13,981 nt of DNA. Origin: UBA1431 sp049324235 (lineage in GTDB: Bacteria > Bacillota > Clostridia > Christensenellales > UBA1431). The stretch is from positions 1-13,981 of the forward strand of contig JBMOLJ010000037.1 in NCBI GenBank assembly GCA_049324235.1, read 5' to 3'. Below, piece after piece: positions 1 to 6,463 of this stretch. The translations under genes were made by a program, and so were the position numbers. The first letter of the stretch is position 1. Every line of letters begins with the position of its first letter. Under the pieces are notes generated by a model. The model was not told the origin of the DNA. It did no database searches and saw only the letters and a list, made by a program, of their open reading frames with translations.

Positions 1-898
1 CCATATCTATGTTTTCATCATATATCATCGACTCGATGAGGATTTTCATTGAGCTCAGCGGCGTCCGAAGTTCATGCGATACATCCGAAACGAACTCGTT
101 CCGGTTTTTTTCAATGCGCTCGAGCTGCTCGCTCATCGTATTGAATGCCGCACCCAGCCTGGACAGCTCAGACTTGCCCGTGACCCGCACCCGCTGATGC
201 ACCTGTCCCGCGCTCATTTTTTCGATCACTTCCGTGAGTTCCACGATGGGCTTGGCAATCACCTGCGCTACCCAGACGCTCATGATCACAACAACAATGC
301 AGGTTATGACGAATACCGTCTGCATCTGGGCATTCGCCTGCCCTACCTGATCGATGATATCCTGGATAGGCACCGATAACACGAGCACACCGAGCATATG
401 TCCGTCGTAAACGATCGAGGATGCGTAATACATGACATAAACCGATTGGTTCTGGGCCGTGTTGCCGGATGCATCCTTTGTTTCCCCCGTAGGCTTAATG
501 GTTTGCTGTTCTACGGCGCTCAATTGATGCAGACCGTGCGCAGCGCCCCTGTTGCCTACGCGGACCTGCTCGATTTCATCCTGTGTCAGGCGTACGCCGT
601 TGAGCTTCGAAAAACTGTCCACCTGTACAATCCCATTGGTGTCCAAAACCAAAACACGGCCACAGAGTTCCTGGCCGTATTTCACCACTATATCATAAAC
701 GGCGGCAGCGTTTGCATTGGCAAAGTTCGGCGCTACGGATACGGCAATATCGTCGGCGATTTTTTCCTGTTCGCCTACCCTTTGGTCAATGAGGAAGCCC
801 TGAACAATAGAGTTTACCGAAAATCCTGCAAAAACAAGCGCTGCGGATAGCAGCAGCAGATATGCCAGCGCTATACGCAAACGTATAGACGAGAACAT
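1..898 (-). CDS. Sensor histidine kinase, N-terminal part (cut by window edge)
   Basis: Partial gene; 299 codons are visible. In order: TM1 (residues about 9-30); an extracytoplasmic sensor region (about 31-192) whose part around residues 80-105 (VLVLDTNGIVQVDS) resembles a Cache/PAS-like ligand domain; TM2 (about 193-212); a HAMP linker (about 213-262); then the start of the HisKA domain with the H box SDVSHELRTP and phospho-acceptor His275. The ATPase domain lies outside the window. It follows the response regulator gene with a 4-base gap, so the pair is a two-component system and the kinase should phosphorylate that regulator. Chosen start is the ATG at 898. An AAGGAG sits directly against it with no spacing, so translation probably depends on coupling to the regulator. 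There is no PAS domain between HAMP and HisKA, unlike classical WalK. The signal sensed cannot be told. Confidence 0.93.
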   Translation of the reverse strand, partial: MFSSIRLRIALAYLLLLSAALVFAGFSVNSIVQGFLIDQRVGEQEKIADDIAVSVAPNFANANAAAVYDIVVKYGQELCGRVLVLDTNGIVQVDSFSKLNGVRLTQDEIEQVRVGNRGAAHGLHQLSAVEQQTIKPTGETKDASGNTAQNQSVYVMYYASSIVYDGHMLGVLVLSVPIQDIIDQVGQANAQMQTVFVITCIVVVIMSVWVAQVIAKPIVELTEVIEKMSAGQVHQRVRVTGKSELSRLGAAFNTMSEQLERIEKNRNEFVSDVSHELRTPLSSMKILIESMIYDENIDM

Positions 899-902
899 CT
901 CC

Positions 903-1592
903 TTATTTATCCGTAAAATAGTAGCCCACTCCCCATTTGGTCAGGATATATTCCGGTTTGGCAGGGTCCCGTTCAATTTTTTCGCGCAGCCTGCGGATAT
1001 GGACGTCCACGGTCCGCAAATCGCCCAGATGATTATACTTACGGATATTTTCAAGCAGCATCTCGCGCGTGAATACCTTGCCGCGGTTGGTCATAAAAAG
1101 TTTGATCAGATTGAATTCCTTTGCCGTGAGGTTTACGTCTTTTCCGTCTATCGAAGCCGAGCGGTTGGCAACGTTAATGGTGATGTTGCCTGCCGTAATC
1201 AGATCCTTCCCAAGGCCCGCGGCTCTTCCTGAAGAGCGCCGCAGGATGGTTTTGATGCGCGCTTTGACTTCCAGAATGTTAAACGGTTTTGTCATATAGT
1301 CGTCGGCGCCGTATTCAAGCCCTAGAATTTTATCGATATCATCGCCCTTGGCTGTGAGCATGATAATAGGCACATCGGATTTTTCACGTACGCGCTGGCA
1401 AACCTCCACGCCGCTCAACAATGGAAGCATGACGTCGAGCAGCACGAGATCGTATGTATGCGAGAGTATTTTTTTCAGTGCCTCTTCTCCGTCCAACGCT
1501 TCGTCAACCTGATAGCCATCCTGCTCCAGACTGTAACGCAGCCCTTTTATAATGGACGGCTCATCGTCAACCACCAGAATTGTTTTTGGCAT
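903..1592 (-). CDS. OmpR/PhoB-family response regulator
   Basis: 229-residue DNA-binding response regulator. The receiver domain (about 1-118) has the acidic pocket D9-D10, phospho-acceptor Asp53 in LVLLDVMLP, Thr80 and Lys102 (in MTKPF). The C-terminal winged helix (about 130-229) ends with the typical TVDVHIRRLREKIE and ILTKWGVGYYF blocks. The ATG at 1592 was chosen because AGGAGGAGAAGG lies just upstream and MPKTILVVDDEP is the family's usual N terminus; upstream in-frame codons would add an atypical extension. It is first in an operon with the sensor kinase. The next gene, transcribed divergently, is a cell-wall carboxypeptidase, and TGTAA repeats lie between them, so a WalR- or PhoP-like envelope role is plausible. 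That role is inference; the family assignment is firm. Confidence 0.95.
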   Translation of the reverse strand: MPKTILVVDDEPSIIKGLRYSLEQDGYQVDEALDGEEALKKILSHTYDLVLLDVMLPLLSGVEVCQRVREKSDVPIIMLTAKGDDIDKILGLEYGADDYMTKPFNILEVKARIKTILRRSSGRAAGLGKDLITAGNITINVANRSASIDGKDVNLTAKEFNLIKLFMTNRGKVFTREMLLENIRKYNHLGDLRTVDVHIRRLREKIERDPAKPEYILTKWGVGYYFTDK

Positions 1593-1628
1593 TGTCAATC
1601 CTTCTCCTCCTAATTGTACCAATAAGGC

Positions 1629-1637
1629 ATTATACCA
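1629..1637 (-). promoter_or_regulatory. Extended -10 promoter for the two-component operon
   Basis: On the minus strand this reads TGG-TATAAT, a perfect -10 with an upstream TG extension, 37 bases before the regulator's start codon. No good -35 is seen at 17 bases. Instead an imperfect inverted repeat (CCGCATGC...GCACGCGG, 1641-1662) covers the -35 region and could be an operator. A second, similar TGGTATAAA lies at 1673-1681. Confidence 0.5.
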
Positions 1638-1640
1638 TAA

Positions 1641-1662
1641 CCGCATGCGCACATGCACGCGG
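1641..1662. repeat. Imperfect inverted repeat over the -35 region
   Basis: CCGCATGC, six-base gap, GCACGCGG: 8-base arms with one mismatch. It lies immediately upstream of the extended -10 of the two-component operon, where a bound protein would affect RNA polymerase. Operator function is inferred from position only. Confidence 0.35.
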
Positions 1663-1685
1663 TATACATAAGTTTATACCAAATT

Positions 1686-1737
1686 ATTACATATTTACAT
1701 ATTTTTACATAATACGCATAAAGGGCGAATACGCATA
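1686..1737. repeat. Cluster of short direct repeats between divergent genes
   Basis: Two sets of direct repeats sit side by side. TTACAT occurs at 1687, 1695 and 1705; on the minus strand these read TGTAAA-N4-TGTAAA-N2-TGTAAT. AATACGCATA occurs at 1711-1720 and again at 1728-1737, 17 bases start to start, with a related inverted copy (TATGCGTTT) at 1828-1836 around the likely start of the carboxypeptidase transcript. The TGTAA units resemble the WalR box (TGTWAH-N5-TGTWAH) but with 4 instead of 5 spacer bases. OmpR-family regulators bind direct repeats, so the adjacent regulator is the first candidate. Confidence 0.45.
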
Positions 1738-1741
1738 GTTT

Positions 1742-1779
1742 ATGCACAATTTGCCTGGTATTTCTAGAATATTGTGCAT
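1742..1779. repeat. Perfect 9-base inverted repeat upstream of the carboxypeptidase promoter
   Basis: ATGCACAAT (1742-1750) and ATTGTGCAT (1771-1779) are exact reverse complements separated by 20 bases. The centre lies about 40 bases before the proposed -35. The arms are two helical turns or more apart, so this would suit two protein dimers or a looped site rather than one classical operator. Function is unknown. Confidence 0.4.
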
Positions 1780-1797
1780 TTTTACAGCTGAATACCC

Positions 1798-1826
1798 TGT
1801 ACAATTTGTTACGGAATTGTTATACT
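1798..1826 (+). promoter_or_regulatory. Sigma-A-like promoter for the carboxypeptidase gene
   Basis: TGTACA (4 of 6 matches to TTGACA), 17-base spacer, TATACT (5 of 6 matches to TATAAT). Transcription would begin near 1833 and leave a leader of about 50 bases before the start codon at 1885. Confidence 0.55.
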
Positions 1827-1884
1827 ATATGCGTTTAAGCAGCTTGATGAGAACCGCTTGATATAGCCTGAAGGGATGATCCGT

Positions 1885-3342
1885 TTGAAAAAACTATTCA
1901 TATGTTTTATAGTATTCCTCTCCACGATATGTATTCTGGTACCATTACCTGTCATATATGCAGCACCTGCGCAGTCCGCTACGCCCACAGCCACAACGTC
2001 CACTCCCAATCCCGCATCGCTCAAATGCGCCAGTGCGGTGCTGATGGACGCTTCCACGGGCAGAATCATATATAACAAGAAACCGGACGAAAAAATATTC
2101 CCCGCAAGCACCACCAAACTCATGACGGTTCTCCTACTACTGGAAAAATGCAAACTGGACGACGAGGTGACATGCGGACCCGAAGTCGACCGTTTCAATT
2201 CGGGAAGCAATGGCAGCAGCCTCGTAGGACTGGACAGGAATGAGCACGTTACTGTAGAGGAGCTTGCGTATGGGTGCCTGATCAAATCGGGCAACGATGC
2301 CGCTGCAGCCGCAGCCGTTCACGTTGCGGGTTCTCAGGATGCGTTCGCGCAGCTAATGAATCAAAAGGCAAAGGAACTGGGCATGACAAAAACGCATTTT
2401 GTCAACCCGCACGGCCTGCAGGATGAGCAGCACTATTCAACGGCAAAGGACATGGCCATATTGGCGCAAACCGCCCTGAAAAACGAAACAATAGCAAGAA
2501 TCGTGGCTACCAAAACCTATACGATGCCCGCAACGAATCTGTCGGGCCCGCGCAAAATGATCAACACAAACAGGCTCATTGCAAACGAAAGTTCCAGCGA
2601 TGATAAATACCTTTACCAATATGCTACCGGTATGAAAACAGGCTTAACGCCCAAGGCCGGCGGTTGTCTGGTCGCTTCGGCCCAAAAGGACGGCCAAACG
2701 TTAATCGCTACCATCTATAACGATCCGACCGAAAACGGCACCAACCGCTGGGGCATTGCAAAAACCCTGTTTGAATACGGCTTTTCGCTTCAGACCCAGG
2801 GCGTTGACACGAGCAACGTCCGTAACGGAGACGCCGGGGTATACAGCATTGTTGAAGCCAGAACACTGAAAGAACAAGTGAAAGACGCGGATAAGAACGA
2901 TCCCCAAAGCGGTATGCTTGAACTGACCGTTACGCTTGATGATGCGCAGGTCAGCGCCCTGAGCGCCGAAACCGTTGCAGCCATTAAGGCAAGCCCCAAT
3001 TCTCTCGAGGTGAATAAAAAACTCAACGGGGAGTTGAAGGCTCCAATCGCAAAAGGCACGGCATTAGGTACGGCAACGTACTCGCTCAACGGGCAGGAGC
3101 TTTTTACCGGCAAGCTTACAGCTTCCCGGGATGTGGCGGCAACGGGCGGCGTTACCGCACAGGCTTCCCAACCCGGATACACGGTAACACCGCCGCAGGG
3201 CGGGGGGTTCAACATACTCTGGGTGATCATCCCCGCCGTATTGCTGCTGATCATACTGCTCAGGATCATGTCGAAGCGGCGGTCTCTCAGGCGAAAGCGC
3301 AGGCGCGTGAGCAGAAGGCGCACCACCTATTATAACTTCTAA
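1885..3342 (+). CDS. D-alanyl-D-alanine carboxypeptidase (penicillin-binding protein, peptidase S11)
   Basis: Secreted DacF/DacA-type enzyme that removes the terminal D-Ala from peptidoglycan stem peptides and so limits cross-linking. Counting from the TTG at 1885 (485 residues): signal peptide about 1-27; catalytic SxxK motif STTK at 75-78; SGN at 135-137; KTG at 251-253; a PBP5-like C-terminal beta domain about 285-395; a low-complexity linker; a TM helix about 444-462; then a strongly basic tail of 23 residues. TTG was preferred to the in-frame ATG at 1876 because AAGGG abuts that ATG, while it lies at good distance from the TTG, and because the TTG gives the typical MKKLF signal-peptide start. 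A single TM anchor with an Arg-rich tail replaces the usual amphipathic anchor. A terminator follows at once. Enzyme family is certain; start is likely. Confidence 0.95.
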   Translation: MKKLFICFIVFLSTICILVPLPVIYAAPAQSATPTATTSTPNPASLKCASAVLMDASTGRIIYNKKPDEKIFPASTTKLMTVLLLLEKCKLDDEVTCGPEVDRFNSGSNGSSLVGLDRNEHVTVEELAYGCLIKSGNDAAAAAAVHVAGSQDAFAQLMNQKAKELGMTKTHFVNPHGLQDEQHYSTAKDMAILAQTALKNETIARIVATKTYTMPATNLSGPRKMINTNRLIANESSSDDKYLYQYATGMKTGLTPKAGGCLVASAQKDGQTLIATIYNDPTENGTNRWGIAKTLFEYGFSLQTQGVDTSNVRNGDAGVYSIVEARTLKEQVKDADKNDPQSGMLELTVTLDDAQVSALSAETVAAIKASPNSLEVNKKLNGELKAPIAKGTALGTATYSLNGQELFTGKLTASRDVAATGGVTAQASQPGYTVTPPQGGGFNILWVIIPAVLLLIILLRIMSKRRSLRRKRRRVSRRRTTYYNF

Positions 3343-3351
3343 ATAGAATGC

Positions 3352-3396
3352 AAAGCCTCTTGTTTGCGGATTAATTCCGCGGCACGAGGCTTTTTT
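3352..3396 (+). terminator. Intrinsic terminator of the carboxypeptidase gene
   Basis: AAAGCCTC (3352-3359) pairs with GAGGCTTT (3386-3393). An inner hairpin GCGGA/TCCGC (3366-3370 with 3376-3380) extends the structure, and a run of six T starts at 3391. It begins nine bases after the stop codon. Confidence 0.85.
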
Positions 3397-3423
3397 GATC
3401 GAATGCTTCGTTTCGCTTCCTTA

Positions 3424-3469
3424 AATTTCAATAGCAGGCGGGCCGTTTGGCCCGCCTGCTATTGAAATT
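3424..3469 (-). terminator. Perfect 21-bp hairpin, probable terminator of the nadD-yqeK-rsfS operon
   Basis: Positions 3424-3444 and 3449-3469 are exact reverse complements around a four-base loop (GTTT), with a GC-rich core (GGCGGGCC) and AT-rich outer ends. It lies 44 bases beyond the rsfS stop. On the minus strand only a short TTTAAGG follows, so the poly-U tract is weak. It may be a terminator whose lower stem supplies the U-rich part, or a palindromic repeat element. Confidence 0.5.
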
Positions 3470-3512
3470 ATCTCTATCTAATCAATATTTTCATGGAATC
3501 AAACAGCTAAAA

Positions 3513-3887
3513 TTACGTAGAGAGCGGTGCTGTCTTGACCGGCGGATTGATATACTCGATATTGTCCCCGTTCATCCACAAACGCTCCAGTTTATAAAAC
3601 TCGCGTTCCTCAAAGTTAAAAAGATGCACCATCACATCGCCGGTATCCAGCACAATCCATCGGCCCTGGTCGTATCCTTCCCGCCTGCGCACCCTGACGC
3701 CCGCTTTTTCCAGTTGTTCATCCACCGCATCGCTGATCGCCTGTACCTGCAGCGTGGATTTCCCGCTGCAGATCACGAAATAGTCTGCAAGGATGCTCAT
3801 ACCCCGGATATCCAGTACGACGATATCCTCTCCTTTTTTGTCCATCATCGCATCACATACCAGTCGGACTTGCTGCTCGCTTGTCAA
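3513..3887 (-). CDS. rsfS: Ribosome silencing factor RsfS (Iojap family)
   Basis: 124 residues, normal for the family. RsfS binds uL14 on the large ribosomal subunit and blocks joining with the small subunit when nutrients are scarce. Hallmarks: ADYFVICSGKST (34-45), the GRWIVLDTGDVMVHLF block (75-90) and REFYKLERLW (95-104). The start is TTG at 3887, with a strong AAGGAGGGG seven to eight bases before it; its TTGA overlaps the yqeK stop, so the genes are translationally coupled. It is last in the nadD-yqeK-rsfS unit. Many Clostridia have a LytR-CpsA-Psr gene between yqeK and rsfS; none is present here. Confidence 0.96.
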   Translation of the reverse strand: MTSEQQVRLVCDAMMDKKGEDIVVLDIRGMSILADYFVICSGKSTLQVQAISDAVDEQLEKAGVRVRRREGYDQGRWIVLDTGDVMVHLFNFEEREFYKLERLWMNGDNIEYINPPVKTAPLST

Positions 3888-4483
3888 AAAATCCCCTCCT
3901 TATTCGTTTTTTTATGTATAGCAGTAATTGCTTCGTTCCTTGCTAATACCGTTTGCGGATGGATAACCTTCCCCTTTTGCAGCAGGTAACGGATCGTGGT
4001 CTCAAACGCCGCGAGAAGGGCCTTGTCTAAATCATACCGGGCATACGCACGCAACACCTCGACGCCTTCAAAACTCCGGCCAGGTTCTATATAGTCGGCC
4101 AGATAGATGATTTTATCCAATACGGACATCCCTGCCTTGCCGGTCGTATGGGATGCAATGGCCGAGAGCACCTGCGTATCGGTAATACCATACTCTTCTC
4201 TTGCCACATATGCCCCCAGCGACGCGTGCCACAGTGCGGGTTCCGCCACAAGCCACACGTCTTCGAATATGCCAAGCCGTTCGCCCAGCGCCCTTGCCTT
4301 CTCCCGTTCGAGTTCCTTTGCGCAATCGTGCATCAGACCGGCTATGCCCGCTTTTTCCTTGTCGGCCCCAAAACGGCCAGCCATTTGGGTGGCAACGGCT
4401 TCTACACCCAGGCTGTGCCTGACCCTCTCTCCGCTCAGGTGCGTTTCCAACTTTTGCAACAGGGTTTCCCGCTCCAAACTCAT
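3884..4483 (-). CDS. yqeK: HD-domain hydrolase YqeK, probable symmetrical Ap4A hydrolase
   Basis: 199 residues. YqeK-family HD proteins hydrolyse diadenosine tetraphosphate to two ADP using a metal centre. Visible metal-site residues: His23 (VRHS), His52-Asp53 (MHDCAKE), His86 (LWHASLGAY), His112 (SHTTG) and Asp130 (LADYIEP). Its ATG overlaps the nadD TGA as ATGA, and its own stop overlaps the rsfS TTG start, so all three genes are coupled. AGGGG and AAAGG precede the start. The C-terminal stretch after about residue 185 is Lys-rich and looks unstructured. Function comes from the family; the assignment is secure. Confidence 0.94.
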   Translation of the reverse strand: MSLERETLLQKLETHLSGERVRHSLGVEAVATQMAGRFGADKEKAGIAGLMHDCAKELEREKARALGERLGIFEDVWLVAEPALWHASLGAYVAREEYGITDTQVLSAIASHTTGKAGMSVLDKIIYLADYIEPGRSFEGVEVLRAYARYDLDKALLAAFETTIRYLLQKGKVIHPQTVLARNEAITAIHKKTNKEGIF

Positions 4484-5160
4484 ACCTTTCTTCCCCTGTA
4501 AAGCCCGTTTTCCCTGATATACCTCGAAACAGCCTCAGGCACCCATGGGGTAAGGTCCTCTCCCTTTTCCGCCATTTGCTTGATCATGGTTGACGAAATA
4601 TCCGGGCCTGTGTGCGGCGCAAGGCAAATTTTTGCACCGTAGCATTCCGTAAGCAGGCTTGCCTGCTGCATTACGGCTTCCACAGGCTGGCCCGGCCTGT
4701 AAAACACCAGGAACGTGCACAGTTTGAGCACGCGCAGGATATTCTTCCATGTTGGAATCTCCATAAGCGTATCCGCGCCGATAATGTAAAACAGTTCATA
4801 TTCGTCTCCCAACGCCTGCCCAAGGAGCTCGAGCGTATCCACCGTATACGTTGGGCCGGGACGCCTGATCTCGATGTCCCACGCTTCCAAAGGGGTCCCG
4901 CTGACCGCAAGGCGTACCATCTCCAGCCTGTGTTTGGCCGATGCAAGCGCCTCCTTCGGTTTATGCGCCGGAATCCCCAGCGGCATAAGCGCAACACGGT
5001 GCAGGGAAAAATAATCTCTGGCATGCATGGCAATATTTATATGCCCCAGATGAACGGGATTAAACGTTCCGCCTAAGATTCCCAAACGCTTTTTGTACTG
5101 TTGCGTTTGGTCAAAAAGCCAGTCGCAGGGCATATTCGATTTTGTAATGCCGACATGCAT
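4480..5160 (-). CDS. nadD: Nicotinate-nucleotide adenylyltransferase
   Basis: 226 residues. NadD makes deamido-NAD from nicotinate mononucleotide and ATP, a required step of NAD synthesis. The nucleotidyltransferase signature GGTFNPVHLGH is present with HxGH at 37-40, plus the family blocks YTVDTL (105-110), IIGADTL (126-132) and the ATP-binding ISST at 188-191. The start at 5160 is supported by AAGGGG six bases upstream. It gives about 22 residues before the usual N terminus (KKRLGILGG), so the protein carries a short extension; an internal ATG (residue 10) is the alternative but has no comparable binding site. First gene of nadD-yqeK-rsfS. Confidence 0.94.
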   Translation of the reverse strand: MHVGITKSNMPCDWLFDQTQQYKKRLGILGGTFNPVHLGHINIAMHARDYFSLHRVALMPLGIPAHKPKEALASAKHRLEMVRLAVSGTPLEAWDIEIRRPGPTYTVDTLELLGQALGDEYELFYIIGADTLMEIPTWKNILRVLKLCTFLVFYRPGQPVEAVMQQASLLTECYGAKICLAPHTGPDISSTMIKQMAEKGEDLTPWVPEAVSRYIRENGLYRGRKV

Positions 5161-5224
5161 TTATTTCCCCTTACTTACTTATATACTCTCATAATGACCA
5201 TGCGCCTGTTATCCCTCACGTTTA

Positions 5225-5254
5225 AATATACCGTACATGGGTACACTCAAACAA
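5225..5254 (-). promoter_or_regulatory. Weak candidate promoter for nadD-yqeK-rsfS
   Basis: On the minus strand TTGTTT (3 of 6) and TATATT (5 of 6) are 18 bases apart, in the 107-base gap between the divergent genes. The -35 overlaps the ribosome binding site of the plus-strand gene. Also in this gap is GTACatggGTAC, a short dyad. I see no convincing plus-strand promoter here. Confidence 0.25.
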
Positions 5255-5267
5255 GGAGGTGAGACCC

Positions 5268-6155
5268 ATGACCAAAGCCGAACAAATCAGGAGCCTGTGC
5301 AAAGATATCATGCTGCAGCAGCGTTCCAGGGTCGCGCATATCTTTGACTATGTTGGCCTGCGCCTGCTGACGGCGCTTGTACTGTACATGATCTTCAGAA
5401 CAATGCTGCAGCAGGTATGGGGCGCTGTAGCGCTTGCGCTGATCGGTGCCGCCATGGTCAGCGTGATCGCCTACATGATACAGTGCGTACGCCTGGAGCG
5501 TTTCACGGAGCAGACGCGCAAAGAGTTCACACAGAACCTCCTGCTTGAAAAACTTATCGTCATGCCGCGCAAAGAGTTATACGCGTGGTGCGGACGGCTG
5601 GCCTGGCGTACCGGCGGATACAGGATAGCCGATCAGGTAGAAGAAGGCCTGATCATCGAGCGTTTCAGCGAGCGCATCCTTTTCACGCTGTGCCAGCGCC
5701 ATCCGCAGAGCCGGCTGATGCCGCAGGACGTGCTGGATTTTTATCATGCCGTAAACAAAACCGATGCCACGTCCGGCGTATTGCTCTCTACGGCGCCTCT
5801 GGATGCCGATTGCAACCCCTTCCTGTCGCACCTGGATAAAGACATCACTCTGTGCGGGCCTGAGCGCGTATTGGCGCTTGCGAGAAATCTCGATCTTCTC
5901 CCTGCCGAGACCGCACTGGAGGATGAGCTGATCAGGCAGCTCAAAGAGCACCGGGACAAGCGCCGGGAAAACTTCCAGCGCTTCAAGAAAGAGTTTCTGC
6001 TCCCTGCCAAAGCAAAGCGCTACGGCCTGTGCGGCCTGATCATCCTGCTGGGCGGCATGCTTATCGGGCAAACGCTGTACTATGCCGTATTCGCTTCGGC
6101 TTGTTTCGCGCTGGCACTCCTTAGTTTACTACGCGGCAAACAAAAGAATGCTTAG
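5268..6155 (+). CDS. Uncharacterised membrane protein with a probable degenerate Mrr-like (PD-(D/E)XK) domain
   Basis: 295 residues from the ATG at 5268, which has a perfect AAGGAGGT seven bases upstream (the GTG at 5259 lies inside that site). Two TM helices at about 31-72, a cytoplasmic domain at about 100-210, a charged helical stretch at 215-250, then two more TM helices at about 253-288. The cytoplasmic domain follows the layout of Mrr_cat: ELYAWCGRLAWRTGGYRI, a beta strand ending LFTLCQRHP, VLDFYHAVN, then GVLLSTAPLDAD and ITLCGPERVLAL. In active Mrr domains the second strand carries QxK; here the aligned LCQR has lost Gln and Lys, and the expected Asp is not seen, so catalysis is doubtful. 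It sits against the flow between nadD and yhbY, genes usually in one cluster. The fold call is inference from pattern; the gene itself is firm. Confidence 0.9.
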   Translation: MTKAEQIRSLCKDIMLQQRSRVAHIFDYVGLRLLTALVLYMIFRTMLQQVWGAVALALIGAAMVSVIAYMIQCVRLERFTEQTRKEFTQNLLLEKLIVMPRKELYAWCGRLAWRTGGYRIADQVEEGLIIERFSERILFTLCQRHPQSRLMPQDVLDFYHAVNKTDATSGVLLSTAPLDADCNPFLSHLDKDITLCGPERVLALARNLDLLPAETALEDELIRQLKEHRDKRRENFQRFKKEFLLPAKAKRYGLCGLIILLGGMLIGQTLYYAVFASACFALALLSLLRGKQKNA

Positions 6156-6157
6156 TA

Positions 6158-6442
6158 TCATTCTATGCAGGGCAATTCTCCGTTTCGCCTGTACAATACG
6201 AATTTTCTGCCGATCACCGCAATAGGCTCCGCTCCCGTCGCCTCGGCAAGCACCCTGCAAGCTTCGCGCGCGCCTGACCCGCAGTTCTGCTGCACCGTTC
6301 CTTTGACCAGTTGACGTGCTTTGAGCGCTTCATCCGTTTGTTGTATCACTCCCGGTGCAATACCGTCCTTGCCGATATGAATGACAGGCTCTAAGCCGTT
6401 TGCCAGACCACGAAGGCGCGCGCGTTGTTTACTATCCATCAT
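6158..6442 (-). CDS. yhbY: CRM-domain RNA-binding protein YhbY
   Basis: 94 residues, a single CRS1/YhbY domain. YhbY associates with the pre-50S ribosomal particle. The conserved start (KQRARLRGLANGLEPVIHIGKDGI) is present with the RNA-binding GxxG loop as GKDG (24-27), and the C-terminal strand IAVIGRKFVLYRRN is intact. Two adjacent in-frame ATGs (6442, 6439) are both possible, and the ribosome binding site is weak (GGGAG at about ten bases). It is 21 bases downstream of obgE. Its stop codon lies only two bases from the stop of the plus-strand membrane gene, with no terminator between them. Confidence 0.94.
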   Translation of the reverse strand: MMDSKQRARLRGLANGLEPVIHIGKDGIAPGVIQQTDEALKARQLVKGTVQQNCGSGAREACRVLAEATGAEPIAVIGRKFVLYRRNGELPCIE

Positions 6443-6463
6443 GAACCTAACACTCCCGCATCA

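Noticed and set aside
398..850. Plus-strand frame of 150 codons at the left end
   Set aside because: It is antisense to the sensor kinase, whose frame shows TM, HAMP and H-box motifs.
5268..6155. Active restriction enzyme or defence gene
   Set aside because: No methyltransferase, no second defence gene nearby, and the likely catalytic residues are missing.
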